64,000 nt of DNA. Origin: Dokdonella_A soli (GTDB lineage: Bacteria > Pseudomonadota > Gammaproteobacteria > Xanthomonadales > Rhodanobacteraceae). Under the pieces are notes generated by a model, which worked only from the letters and a program-made list of their open reading frames with translations, was not told the origin of the DNA and searched no databases. Location of the stretch: NCBI RefSeq assembly GCF_039523175.1, contig NZ_BAAAEU010000025.1, forward strand, positions 186,001-250,000, given 5' to 3'. Positions 8,687-17,114 of this stretch are shown here, piece by piece (position 1 is the first letter of the stretch; each line of letters opens with the position of its first letter). The translations under genes and the position numbers were made by a program.

Positions 8687-9865
8687 TCAGAAATAAATCT
8701 GCGCCCTCGCCTCGAAGATCGTCGGATCGAGCGAGAGATTGCCCTTGTCGCTCCACGCGCGGATGACGTTCGCCTGCAGCTTGAAGTGCTCAGTCAGGTA
8801 CCAGTTCGCGCCGAGCGTCCAGTCGTGTTCCCTGCCGCCCTGGATCGCGCCGTCGTTGAGGTCGAGTTCGCTGTAGCGCAGCAGCAGTTCCCAGGCGCCC
8901 CAACGTCCCTTCGGTTTGATGTTGCCGCCGCTGTACGGGCGTGATTCGCCGCTCAGCACCCAGCTGCCGAACACGTAGCCGCCATGCGCGCTGAAGTCCG
9001 GGTTGCCGCCGAAGCGTGAGACATCCGCTCGCAGCAGTTCGCCCTGCACCGACCACGGTCCGTCGATCCACAGGCCTTCGATGCCGCTGCGGTCGATGTG
9101 GTCCGCCTTCGCGAGCGTGCCGCTGTCGACGAGGCGCACCGGCGTCAGTCCAGCTTCCGGCGGCGTGCTGATGCGTGCGCTCGGCGCGTGCTCGATGCCG
9201 CGGCCGTCGATCGACCTGTCGCGGTCCTCGCGCGAGGCGGCGACGCCGAGATGGATCACGTCGTCGTCGGTCTTGCGCGGCGTCCAGGCGATGCGGCCGG
9301 CCAGCGTCCGGCCGTGATTGTCGCCCTGCAGGTCCTTGCAGCAGTAGTAACCGACGTTCGCGATGTACACGGGGCGCTCGAACTGCCAGTCGATGCCGGT
9401 GCGGCGGCCTTCGTAGATCGCCTGCGCTGGCAGCGCGAGTTCGAGGAACGAGGTCGCCTTGGTCGAAGTCACGCCCTCGAATGACACCAGCGTCTTCGAG
9501 TAGCCGAAGCGGAACGCGCCGTAGTCCTCGCCGAAGAACGCCTTCGATTGCACGCGGATATTGGTGTCGAGCCAGGTCTTGCCCTGGTATTCGTAGTCGA
9601 CGATCGCGTCGTAGACACCCTTCTTCTTCAGCGTGAGACCGAGTTCCTTGCGCCGGTTCGTGTGCGCGTCCGTGAACGCGTGGCTGCCGTTCGGCCGGCG
9701 GTCGTCGCTGAATTCGTTGACGTCATAGCGGTAGACACCGATGAGGCCGATGTCGGTGCCGTCACCGAACGTGTAGTGCGTGGGCCAGTCGTTCACATCG
9801 TAGGCGCTGGCGGATGCCGCAAACCCGGCCATTGCAAGAGCCACGGCAAGTCTCTGGTGACGCAT
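8687..9865 (-). CDS. Phosphate-selective porin O/P (OprO/OprP)-like outer-membrane protein
   Basis: This is a 392-residue beta-barrel. I start it at the ATG at 9865, which gives a clean signal peptide (MRHQRLAVALAMAGFAASASA). The mature chain shows alternating barrel strands and the classic C-terminal aromatic signature ending in IYF for BAM insertion. The OprP family forms anion-selective trimeric channels. Its position next to modE and modABC, and a ModE-like palindrome about 110 bp upstream of the start, suggest uptake of an oxyanion such as molybdate; that is inference. Confidence 0.85.
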   Translation of the reverse strand: MRHQRLAVALAMAGFAASASAYDVNDWPTHYTFGDGTDIGLIGVYRYDVNEFSDDRRPNGSHAFTDAHTNRRKELGLTLKKKGVYDAIVDYEYQGKTWLDTNIRVQSKAFFGEDYGAFRFGYSKTLVSFEGVTSTKATSFLELALPAQAIYEGRRTGIDWQFERPVYIANVGYYCCKDLQGDNHGRTLAGRIAWTPRKTDDDVIHLGVAASREDRDRSIDGRGIEHAPSARISTPPEAGLTPVRLVDSGTLAKADHIDRSGIEGLWIDGPWSVQGELLRADVSRFGGNPDFSAHGGYVFGSWVLSGESRPYSGGNIKPKGRWGAWELLLRYSELDLNDGAIQGGREHDWTLGANWYLTEHFKLQANVIRAWSDKGNLSLDPTIFEARAQIYF

Positions 9866-9973
9866 CGTTCGCTCCGCTGGTGTCGATGTCCGCATCGTCA
9901 TCGGCACTGCGGCTACGCGGAACTTCCGCGTCGTCCTATCGATATGACAGCGCGCGGGACCGGAGCGACAATG

Positions 9974-10003
9974 GTCGATATTTCCGTCAGACTATATCGC
10001 GAC
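9974..10003. promoter_or_regulatory. Possible ModE operator upstream of the porin
   Basis: The half-sites GTCGATAT and ATATCGCGAC are separated by 12 bases. This resembles the E. coli ModE box (CGnTATATA - N6 - TATATAnCG) in its CG-flanked TATA-rich halves, though the symmetry is imperfect. It lies between the modE stop and the porin start, about 110 bp upstream of the porin ATG. The assignment rests on resemblance and position only. Confidence 0.4.
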
Positions 10004-10029
10004 ACGCACCATCACGCCCCATAGGCTGG

Positions 10030-10383
10030 TCACGACCGATGCCTGCGCAACGCCACCAGATCCGCCCGCACCGCCTTGCTGCAGTCGGCCTGCATGCGCC
10101 GATAGCGCGCGAGCACGTCGGCGCCGGCGCGCGTCAACTCGGCGCCGCCACCGCGCACGCCGCCCTTGCTCGCACTGACCAGCGGCGCATCGAACAGCCG
10201 GTTCAGTTCCTCGACAAGCTGCCAGGCGCGCTTGTAGCTCATGCGCATGCGCCGGCCCGCAGCTGCGATCGAGCCGGTGTCGCGGATGCCTTCGAGCAGA
10301 TCGGCCTTGCCGGGTCCGAATGCGATCTCCGGCGTGATGCGGATGCGCAGGTGGATCGCAGCGACCACGTCTTTCGCTTTCAT
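10030..10383 (-). CDS. modE: ModE-type molybdate-responsive winged-helix regulator (DNA-binding domain only)
   Basis: This 117-residue protein matches the N-terminal LysR-like winged helix of ModE: GPGKADLLEGIRDTGSIAAAGRRMRMSYKRAWQLVEELN and the GGGAELTRAG wing. E. coli ModE is 262 residues and carries two molybdate-binding MOP domains, which are missing here, as in many short proteobacterial ModE proteins. It is divergent from modA, with 83 bp between the two starts, and probably controls the mod genes and perhaps the porin. Confidence 0.82.
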   Translation of the reverse strand: MKAKDVVAAIHLRIRITPEIAFGPGKADLLEGIRDTGSIAAAGRRMRMSYKRAWQLVEELNRLFDAPLVSASKGGVRGGGAELTRAGADVLARYRRMQADCSKAVRADLVALRRHRS

Positions 10384-10466
10384 CCGGTTCTTCCGCAGTG
10401 GCGTCGTGCGCCATCATAGTCATGCATCGCGCGACAGGGTTCCTGTCGACCCTACGAGATACGCCC

Positions 10467-11255
10467 ATGAATCCAGTTGGACACTTCACATTGCGCTTTG
10501 TCTCGTCGGCGCTGACCCTGCTCGTAGCGCTGCTGCCCGCGCGCGCGTCGGCGGATGACCTGCTCGTGTTCGCGGCGGCGAGCCTGAAGCCCGCGCTCGA
10601 CAGGATCATCGCCAGCCCGGACGTCGCGGCGATCGGCAACGTAAAAGCGAGCTATGCCGCGAGCTCGCAGCTCGCGCTCCAGATAGAGGCTGGCGCGCCG
10701 GCTGCACTGTTCGTTTCCGCGGACCTGGACTGGATGGACTATGTCGCAGCGAAAAACCTGCTCGTGGCCGACACACGCACGAACCTGCTCGGCAACGCAC
10801 TGGTGTTGATTGCACCGAAGGACAGCACGGCACAACTCGCGATCACGCCCGGTTTTGATCTGGCCGGTGCGCTTGGCAAGAATGGTCACCTGGCACTCGC
10901 CGAACCGAACAGCGTGCCAGCCGGCAAATACGCGAAGGCCGCGCTGGGCCGGCTCGGTGTCTGGGGCACGGTCGAATCGCGCGTCGTGGCGGCCGAGAAC
11001 GTGCGCGCCGCATTGAATTTCGTCGCGCGCGGCGAGGCGCCGCTCGGCATCGTCTATCGATCGGATGCGGTATCGGAGCAATCCGTGCGCATCGTCGCGA
11101 CGTTTCCGGAAAACACGCACGCACCGATCGTGTATCCGGCCGCGCTGGTCGCCGGCTATGATTCGGCGGCCGCTCACAAGCTGCTCGATCTGTTGCGCAG
11201 TGCACCCGAACAGGCGATCTTCTGCGCCTATGGTTTCGACGCGCCGCCGAAGTAA
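10467..11255 (+). CDS. modA: Molybdate ABC transporter substrate-binding protein
   Basis: This 262-residue periplasmic binding protein starts at the ATG at 10467, giving a signal peptide that ends ARASA. Typical ModA segments are LLVFAAASLKPAL, SSQLALQIEAGAPAALFVSAD, NLLGNALVLIAP and the AEPNSVPAGKYAKAAL ligand loop. It binds molybdate or tungstate and delivers it to ModBC. It is the first gene of modABC; a REP-type doublet separates it from modB. Confidence 0.92.
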   Translation: MNPVGHFTLRFVSSALTLLVALLPARASADDLLVFAAASLKPALDRIIASPDVAAIGNVKASYAASSQLALQIEAGAPAALFVSADLDWMDYVAAKNLLVADTRTNLLGNALVLIAPKDSTAQLAITPGFDLAGALGKNGHLALAEPNSVPAGKYAKAALGRLGVWGTVESRVVAAENVRAALNFVARGEAPLGIVYRSDAVSEQSVRIVATFPENTHAPIVYPAALVAGYDSAAAHKLLDLLRSAPEQAIFCAYGFDAPPK

Positions 11256-11284
11256 GACAGCACCACAATCCTCTGCATCCTGCC

Positions 11285-11460
11285 CCCTCTCCCCCAACGG
11301 ATTCTTGTTGGGGGAGAGGGCCGGGGTGAGGAGGCGCGGGTTCGTTCATGCGCACAGCCGCCGAACGATTGAAGGCGTGGGGTATTCAAGCAATCCACTG
11401 TTGCGCACTTCCGCCGCCCCTCACCCAGCCCTCTCCCCCAAGCAAGCTTGGCGGAGAGGG
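11285..11460. repeat. Inverted REP doublet (REPIN-like), copy 1, between modA and modB
   Basis: Two palindromes of the CCCTCTCCCCC...GGGGGAGAGGG type, at 11285-11320 and 11429-11460, lie in opposite orientation: the first is followed by GGGGTGAGG and the second preceded by CCTCACCC. The same arrangement recurs at 48736-48875 and 50265-50417. Such inverted REP pairs are mobilised by RAYT transposases in other bacteria; no RAYT gene is in the window. The second palindrome runs right up to the modB start region. Confidence 0.75.
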
Positions 11461-11477
11461 CTTTGCGTACACACGTC

Positions 11478-12176
11478 GTGAACGCCCTCGCGCCCGACGA
11501 ATGGCAGGCGCTGGCGCTGAGCCTGCGTGTCGGCCTTCTCAGCGTGCTCGGTGCGCTACCGTTCGCACTCGCGCTCGCGTGGCTGCTGTCGCGGCGGCGC
11601 TTTCCCGGTCGCCTGCTGATCGAAGCCTTGCTGTTCCTGCCGCTGATCCTGCCGCCGGTCGTGACCGGCTATGCGCTGCTCGCGCTGTTCGGCACGCACG
11701 GCCCGCTCGGCGAATGGCTCGGCTCGATCGGCGTCGTCGTCGCGTTCCGCTGGACCGGCGCGGTGATCGCGGCGGCGGTGATGGGCTTTCCGTTGCTCGT
11801 GCTGTCGATCCGCGTCGCGTTCGACAATGTCGACCGACGCCTCGAGGACGCCGCGGAAACGCTCGGCGCACGCGCGTGGCGACGCTTCGCGACGATCACG
11901 CTGCCGCTGTCGCTGCGTGGCATCGCAGCCGGTTGCGTGCTCGCGTTCGCGCGCGCGTTCGGCGAGTTCGGCGCGACGATCAGTTTCGTCTCGAACATCC
12001 CCGGCGAGACGCGCACCCTGCCGATCGCGATCTACGAGCTGCTGAACACGCCCGGCGGCATGCCCGGCGTACACCGGCTCGCGCTCGTGTCGCTGATCGT
12101 CGCATTCGCGGCAGCGGCGACGGCGGCGGCGATGGCCGGTGGCGCGCCGTGGCGGAGATCGGCCCGTGATGGTTGA
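11478..12176 (+). CDS. modB: Molybdate ABC transporter permease
   Basis: This inner-membrane permease of about 232 residues has five to six transmembrane segments and the EAA loop LEDAAETLGARAWRRFATITLPL that contacts ModC. The GTG at 11478 gives an N-terminus (NALAPDEWQALALSL) that lines up with E. coli ModB. Two in-frame TTG codons upstream, at 11448 and 11463, lie in or next to the repeat element and are alternatives. The nearest purine-rich stretch, GGAGAGGG, belongs to the repeat and is 17 bases from the GTG. Confidence 0.88.
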   Translation: MNALAPDEWQALALSLRVGLLSVLGALPFALALAWLLSRRRFPGRLLIEALLFLPLILPPVVTGYALLALFGTHGPLGEWLGSIGVVVAFRWTGAVIAAAVMGFPLLVLSIRVAFDNVDRRLEDAAETLGARAWRRFATITLPLSLRGIAAGCVLAFARAFGEFGATISFVSNIPGETRTLPIAIYELLNTPGGMPGVHRLALVSLIVAFAAAATAAAMAGGAPWRRSARDG

Positions 12177-12183
12177 CCCGATG

Positions 12184-12298
12184 CCGAACGAATCGAACAT
12201 CCTGTTCGATCGTTCGGTCGCTCAAGTCCGGCACGGGTCCGGACTTGGCCCCCGCGTCGGAGCGTGCTCCGACGCGACGCGGCCCCTGCATCGGCCGC
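12184..12298 (+). other. Four consecutive hairpins between modB and modC
   Basis: Within 115 bases there are four stems: 12184-12217 (15 bp with one bulge, loop TCC), 12223-12247 (9 bp, CAAGTCCGG arms), 12254-12275 (10-bp arms GCGTCGGAGC) and 12279-12298 (6 bp, GCGGCC arms). No T-run follows. They precede the modC ribosome-binding site and could stabilise or separate parts of the mod message, or be a cluster of small palindromic repeats. Confidence 0.6.
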
Positions 12299-12322
12299 AG
12301 CGACAATCGCGAGGGGTGCCGC

Positions 12323-13024
12323 ATGATTGAATTGACCCTGCGCCACGCGTTCGCCGATCTCGATCTGGATCTCGCATTCAAATCCGGTGCGCGCACGCTC
12401 GCGCTGTTCGGCAACTCCGGCGCCGGCAAGACCAGCGTGCTGAACGCGATCGCCGGCCTGCTCGCGCCACAATCGGGTCGCGTCGCGATCGACGGTGAAC
12501 TGCTGCTCGACACCACGAGGGGTGTCTGCGTGCCGACCGCGCAGCGCCGCATCGGCTACGTGTTCCAGGACGGCCGCCTGTTTCCGCATCTGAGCGTGCG
12601 TCACAACCTGCTCTACGGCGCCACGGTGCGCGACGCCGCGCACGGCGTCGACTTCGCCACGATCGTCGACCTGCTCGAACTCGGCGCGTTGCTCGAACGT
12701 CGGCCGCACACGCTTTCCGGCGGCGAGCGCCAGCGGGTTGCGGTCGGGCGCGCCCTGCTGTCGAAGCCGCGTGCACTGCTGCTCGACGAACCGCTGACCG
12801 GCCTGCATGCAGAATCGCGCCTGCAGGTGCTCGACTACCTGCGCCGGCTGAAGCAGGAGCTGCGCGTGTTCACGGTACTGGTCACGCATCATGCGGACGA
12901 GGTTGGTGCGCTCGCCGACGAGGTCGTGCGCCTCAGTGCGGGGCGCATCGTGCGCCAGGTGCCGATCACGGAATTCATCGCGCGGCGCGCTGCGTTTGCG
13001 GAGCGCGCGCCACCTGTCGGGTGA
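12323..13024 (+). CDS. modC: Molybdate ABC transporter ATPase (short form)
   Basis: This 233-residue ATPase has Walker A GNSGAGKTS, signature LSGGERQRVAVGRALL, Walker B LLLDEPLTGL and switch histidine VTHH. The start at 12323 follows GAGGGG and gives the usual ModC N-terminus; longer in-frame readings run through the hairpin region. E. coli ModC is about 350 residues with a C-terminal MOP/TOBE domain. Here the chain stops right after the nucleotide-binding domain, so molybdate sensing by ModC itself is probably absent. Confidence 0.9.
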   Translation: MIELTLRHAFADLDLDLAFKSGARTLALFGNSGAGKTSVLNAIAGLLAPQSGRVAIDGELLLDTTRGVCVPTAQRRIGYVFQDGRLFPHLSVRHNLLYGATVRDAAHGVDFATIVDLLELGALLERRPHTLSGGERQRVAVGRALLSKPRALLLDEPLTGLHAESRLQVLDYLRRLKQELRVFTVLVTHHADEVGALADEVVRLSAGRIVRQVPITEFIARRAAFAERAPPVG

Positions 13025-13131
13025 ACGATCCGGCCAGACCGGCCAGCGCGCGTGAACGCATCCGGTGCTTTGCGGGGCCATGCGATTTGGATAGGCTACG
13101 CGTCCGATTCGAACGATCGTTTGAGGCCGTC

Positions 13132-13572
13132 ATGTCGCTTCGCCAGTTGTCCGTCACGCTCGCCCTCGCCTGCCTGCTGACCGCCTGTGGCGGCGGTCCG
13201 ACGAGGAAAGTGCATCCCTCGACCGCGAGCATCCAGCAACTGGCCGTACAAGCCGACGGCAGCTGGAAGATCGCGCTGCGCATCCAGAACTTCAGCACGT
13301 TCCCGATGCACTACAGCAGCATCGACGTGAAGCTCGGCATCGACGGCAAGGATGTCGGCGAGCTCAAGATCACGCCCGACATCGACATCGTCGGCAACAG
13401 CGGCGATGTCGTGGAGGCGACGTTCAGGCCGCTGGCCAAGCCGGCGTTCGGCAGCGATATCGCCTATACCCTGAAAGGCACGATTGAAACCAGCGAGCCG
13501 AAGGAAAGCTTCAAGCTCGACACCTCGAGCCGGTTGTCGCCGGTGCCGGGCGTGGCGAATACCTGGCGCTGA
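13132..13572 (+). CDS. LEA14-like lipoprotein
   Basis: This 146-residue lipoprotein starts at 13132, where the signal MSLRQLSVTLALACLLTAC begins; the lipobox is LLTAC. The mature part (IALRIQNFSTFPMHYSSIDVKLGIDGKDVGELKI) has the beta-sandwich pattern of LEA14/WHy-domain proteins. The function is unknown; it is probably a periplasmic membrane-anchored protein. It may be co-transcribed with the acyl-CoA dehydrogenase gene, although a repeat lies between them. Confidence 0.72.
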   Translation: MSLRQLSVTLALACLLTACGGGPTRKVHPSTASIQQLAVQADGSWKIALRIQNFSTFPMHYSSIDVKLGIDGKDVGELKITPDIDIVGNSGDVVEATFRPLAKPAFGSDIAYTLKGTIETSEPKESFKLDTSSRLSPVPGVANTWR

Positions 13573-13609
13573 TGGTGGGCGTGCCGAATCCCGGAGCCCT
13601 CGTGCCAAT

Positions 13610-13711
13610 CCTTCGACAAGCTCAGGACAGGGTGCGCTGCTCGCAGCGAAACACGAGCGGCTGCACGCGAGAGGGCGTGAGAGTCGCCCTTCGATACCTC
13701 AGGGCGAACGG
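13610..13711. repeat. Dispersed inverted-repeat element
   Basis: It begins CCTTCGACAAGCTCAGGAC and ends CCTCAGGGCGAACGG, the hallmark ends of a repeat that I recall as widespread in high-GC proteobacterial genomes. It fills most of the gap between the lipoprotein and acyl-CoA dehydrogenase genes. No open frame of its own is credible. Confidence 0.6.
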
Positions 13712-13768
13712 CCTTATCCGAGACCGCTCGTCGACCGCGAACGCCGGACATCACGACGGAGAATTCCC

Positions 13769-15559
13769 ATGAGCCGCTATTCCGCCCCACTCGCCGACCT
13801 GCGCTTCGCGTTGTTCGACGTGCTCGACGTCGAAAAGACCTACCAGCGCCTGCCCGGCTGCGAGGCCGCGACCCGCGACCTGATTGATGCGGTGCTCGAA
13901 GAGGCCGCGAAGTTCACCGAGCAGGTGCTCGCGCCGCTGAACCAGAGTGGCGACGCCGAAGGCTGCGCCTTCGATGCGGCCACGCACAGCGTGCGCACGC
14001 CGAAGGGTTTCAAGGACGCGTTCGCGAAATATGTCGACGGCGGCTGGATCGGCCTGACCGCGAACGAGAAGTTCGGTGGCCAGGGGCTGCCGGAAACCAT
14101 CGGCGCCGCGCTCAAGGAAATGATCGACGCGGCGAACCTGTCCTGGGGCAACTACCCGATGCTTTCGCACGGCGCCTCGTCCGCGCTGGAGCATCACGGC
14201 GAGGACTGGCAGCGTGAGGTGTTCCTGAAGCCGCTCGTCGCAGGCACCTGGACCGGCACGATGTGCCTGACCGAACCACATTGCGGCACCGACCTCGGCC
14301 TGCTCAAGACCAAGGCGGAACCGGCCGCCGACGGCAGCTGGCGAATCAGCGGGACCAAGATCTTCATCACCGCCGGCGAGCACGATTTCGTCGACAACAT
14401 CCTGCACCTCGTGCTGGCGCGGCTGCCGGACGCGCCGGCCGGCGTGAAGGGCATCTCGCTGTTCATCGTCCCGAAGTTCAAGGTCGGGAAGGATGGAAAA
14501 GTTCGCGAGCGCAACACGCTCGCCTGTGGCTCGCTCGAACACAAGATGGGCATCAAGGGTTCGGCAACCTGCGTGATGAATTTCGACGGCGCCGAAGGTT
14601 GGCTGGTCGGCCAGCCGAACAAGGGCCTCGCCGCGATGTTCACCATGATGAATACCGCGCGCCTTGCGGTCGGGCTGCAGGGTCTGGGCCTCACCGAGCG
14701 TGCGTACCAGAACTCGCTCGCGTACGCGCGCGAGCGCCTGCAGATGCGCGCGCTGTCCGGCGCGAAGTTTCCGGACAAGCCGGCCGATCCGCTGATCGTG
14801 CACCCGGATGTACGCCGCATGCTGCTCACGCAGAAGGCGTTCGCCGAGGGCGGCCGGCTGCTCGGCCTCTACGCCTACGTGCAGGAAGATCTCGCCAAGC
14901 ATTCACCGGACGCAGCCGAACGCGAACGCGCAGAGGCGCTGGTGTCGTTCCTGACTCCGATCGTCAAGGGCCTGCTCACCGAAACCGCGATCCAGTGCAC
15001 GTACGACGCGCTGCAGATCTTCGGTGGCCATGGCTACATCGTCGAGCACGGCATGGAGCAGCTCGCGCGCGATGCGCGCATCACGACGCTCTACGAAGGC
15101 ACCACGCAGATCCAGGCGATCGACCTGCTCGGACGCAAGATCATGCAGTTGCAGGGTGTCGGCCTGAAGCACTTCCTCGCAGAGGTCGGCGCGTTCTGCA
15201 CCGACCACGGCAAGGATGCGGCGCTCGCGGAATTCGTCGGACCGCTCGCGACGGCGGCGAAGGCCTGGGGCGAACTTACGCTCGAACTCGGCAAGCGCGC
15301 GACGGCGAATCCGGACGAAATGGGCGCGGCGGCCTGGGACTACCTGTTCTATTCCGGCTACATCGCGCTCGCGTACTTCTGGACGCGCAGCGTCGCCGCG
15401 GCCGACTCTTCATCGCAATCCTCCGACTTCCGCGACGCCAAGCGTCACACCGCACGCTTCTATTTCGCGCGCATCCTGCCACGCATCCACACGCATGCGG
15501 CCGCGATGAAGAGCGGCGCGGGCAACCTGCTCGACATGCCGGACATTCAATTCGGTTGA
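13769..15559 (+). CDS. Acyl-CoA dehydrogenase (large, DmdC/AcdA-type)
   Basis: This is a 596-residue flavoenzyme, longer than the 380-residue classical dehydrogenases because of a C-terminal helical extension. Landmarks are the substrate/FAD segment MCLTEPHCGTDLGLLKTKAE, ISGTKIFITAGEHD, the FGGHGYIVEHGMEQLARDARITTLYEGTTQIQ segment with its catalytic-region glutamate, and IDLLGRKI. It oxidises an acyl-CoA to the 2-enoyl-CoA with FAD. Relatives include fatty-acid dehydrogenases and 3-methylmercaptopropionyl-CoA dehydrogenase, and the chain specificity cannot be read here. The start follows GGAG eight bases upstream. Confidence 0.9.
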   Translation: MSRYSAPLADLRFALFDVLDVEKTYQRLPGCEAATRDLIDAVLEEAAKFTEQVLAPLNQSGDAEGCAFDAATHSVRTPKGFKDAFAKYVDGGWIGLTANEKFGGQGLPETIGAALKEMIDAANLSWGNYPMLSHGASSALEHHGEDWQREVFLKPLVAGTWTGTMCLTEPHCGTDLGLLKTKAEPAADGSWRISGTKIFITAGEHDFVDNILHLVLARLPDAPAGVKGISLFIVPKFKVGKDGKVRERNTLACGSLEHKMGIKGSATCVMNFDGAEGWLVGQPNKGLAAMFTMMNTARLAVGLQGLGLTERAYQNSLAYARERLQMRALSGAKFPDKPADPLIVHPDVRRMLLTQKAFAEGGRLLGLYAYVQEDLAKHSPDAAERERAEALVSFLTPIVKGLLTETAIQCTYDALQIFGGHGYIVEHGMEQLARDARITTLYEGTTQIQAIDLLGRKIMQLQGVGLKHFLAEVGAFCTDHGKDAALAEFVGPLATAAKAWGELTLELGKRATANPDEMGAAAWDYLFYSGYIALAYFWTRSVAAADSSSQSSDFRDAKRHTARFYFARILPRIHTHAAAMKSGAGNLLDMPDIQFG

Positions 15560-15734
15560 GCCGCACCTGCGCACGGCAGTACGCATCCGCAGTGCACAAA
15601 AGCCCTGCGGACAGCCGATGCTAGGATGCGGTCGGGGACGGTGCCGGGGCGGTGCAACACGCACGCAATGGCCGGCGGGAGCCGATCGGTCCCCGACAAC
15701 CGATTCGACGACCACACATAGCGAGGGGTATGTC

Positions 15735-16031
15735 ATGGAACAGTATCTTCCTCTGATCATCCAGCTGATTGCAGGTGCGGTGGGTGGCAACGCGGCGGGG
15801 GCCGCGTCGAAGAACATGAGTCTGGGCGGAGTCGGCAACACGATCGCCGGCGCGGTCGGTGGCGGTGTGCTGGGCCAGCTGCTGCAGATGGCACTGCCGA
15901 TGCTCAGTGGAGCCGGCGGTGGTGGCGTCGACGTCAGCGCGATGGCCGGCAACGTTGTCGGTGGCGGTGTCGCCGGTGCCGTGGTGACCGCGGTTATCGG
16001 CTTGATCAAGAACAAGATGGCCGCGAAGTAG
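15735..16031 (+). CDS. Small glycine-rich hydrophobic protein
   Basis: This 98-residue protein is almost entirely glycine/alanine-rich hydrophobic sequence with repeated GGVGN, GAVGG and GGGV motifs, probably two or three short membrane helices with glycine-zipper packing. GAGGGG precedes the ATG. Similar short proteins occur in Lysobacterales as conserved hypotheticals. No function can be assigned; glycine-zipper proteins can oligomerise in membranes. Confidence 0.65.
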   Translation: MEQYLPLIIQLIAGAVGGNAAGAASKNMSLGGVGNTIAGAVGGGVLGQLLQMALPMLSGAGGGGVDVSAMAGNVVGGGVAGAVVTAVIGLIKNKMAAK

Positions 16032-16400
16032 AGCGCATCCACATCCTCACGAAACAGCGGGGCATGGACGCCCCTTCACGGGTTCCGTCGACAGGGCCCT
16101 CTTCCAGGAGCCTGTGTCCTTGCCCGCGCGACGGCACAGCCGAACGCGAATTCATCCCCGGTTTGATCGGCCGCTTCTCCGAGCCTTGCGCCGTGCCGCG
16201 TTGTGAAGCTCCCGGCTGAAGCCTCGATCCGCAACGCGGGGCCAAGCCTTTGAGGTTGCGACGTGCCTGGCGCACCGCATCGGCACAGGCGCCGATACGC
16301 CGTCATTTTCCCAACATCAAACTTTTGTTCTATGCTGCGCGGCGCCCACCGTCCTGACGGCGGGCGTGCCACCGGTTTCGCGCACGAGAACGGAGGTCAT
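16032..16400. other. 369-bp intergenic region without a supported gene
   Basis: I see no credible coding frame. GGGGCATGGACGCCCC near 16060 forms a small hairpin after the glycine-rich gene. The last 90 bases are less GC-rich (CATCAAACTTTTGTTCTATGCTG) and probably hold the promoter of the HNH gene, but no clear -35/-10 pair stands out. Confidence 0.5.
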
Positions 16401-16994
16401 ATGCTTGCGGAAGTCAAAACTTCCGGCGACATCCATAGCACCCGCGTCCTGTCCCTGGACTCCACCGGGCGCATCCTCGACTGGATGAGCTGGCAGGACG
16501 CGGTCTGTCTGTATGTACGCGGCGCGGTTGCCTGGACGCTGGGCGACATTTGCCTGACGATCCACGGCGGCATGAATCGCGACACCGGCGAGCAGAGCCT
16601 GCTCGGCCTGCATCCGATCGTCGCCAGCACCGGCCATGCGCGCTCGCCGGCGATCGATCCGGCGCCGGCGCTGACCAATGTCGCGCTGTTCGCGCGCGAT
16701 CGCATGCTCTGCCTCTACTGCGGCAACCATTTCCATCGCGGCGAATTGACCCGTGACCATGTCGTGCCGATCTCGAAGGGCGGGCGCGACACCTGGGTCA
16801 ACGTGGTCACTGCGTGCTGGTCGTGCAACGTGAAGAAGGGCAGCCGCACGCCACAGCAGGCCGGCATGCCGCTGCTCGCAGTGCCGTACCGGCCGAGCTG
16901 GGTCGAACACCTGATCCTGTCGAACCGCAACATCCTCGCCGACCAGATGGAGTTCCTGGTCAATCACCTGCCGAGAGACCGGCGGCCCCATTGA
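16401..16994 (+). CDS. HNH endonuclease
   Basis: This 197-residue protein starts at an ATG with GGAGG five bases upstream. The C-terminal half is an HNH zinc-finger nuclease: CLYC (104-107), the catalytic DHVVPISKGG (119-128), WVNVVTACWSC (Asn 134, Cys 139 and 142) and a basic KKGSRTP. The N-terminal 95 residues have no recognised domain. The gene stands alone, with no methylase, so restriction is unsupported; such solitary HNH proteins are common in Lysobacterales and their role is unclear. A decayed copy of its 3' end lies 1.4 kb downstream. Confidence 0.85.
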   Translation: MLAEVKTSGDIHSTRVLSLDSTGRILDWMSWQDAVCLYVRGAVAWTLGDICLTIHGGMNRDTGEQSLLGLHPIVASTGHARSPAIDPAPALTNVALFARDRMLCLYCGNHFHRGELTRDHVVPISKGGRDTWVNVVTACWSCNVKKGSRTPQQAGMPLLAVPYRPSWVEHLILSNRNILADQMEFLVNHLPRDRRPH

Positions 16995-17114
16995 GCGTGT
17001 GAGAGCCGATCGAGAAAATCGCGGATGCGCCGTTCGCTTTGTGCGCCTCCGTGGTCAGCGACTCCTGCGCGGCGTCAGTCCAGCAGGTTCCCACGAACAC
17101 CAGGAGAAGCCGTC

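Noticed and set aside
11285..11320. Rho-independent terminator after modA
   Set aside because: The strong hairpin has no T-run and belongs to a repeat that also lies inside coding sequence elsewhere.
16401..16994. Restriction-modification system
   Set aside because: The HNH gene has no methyltransferase or specificity gene nearby.
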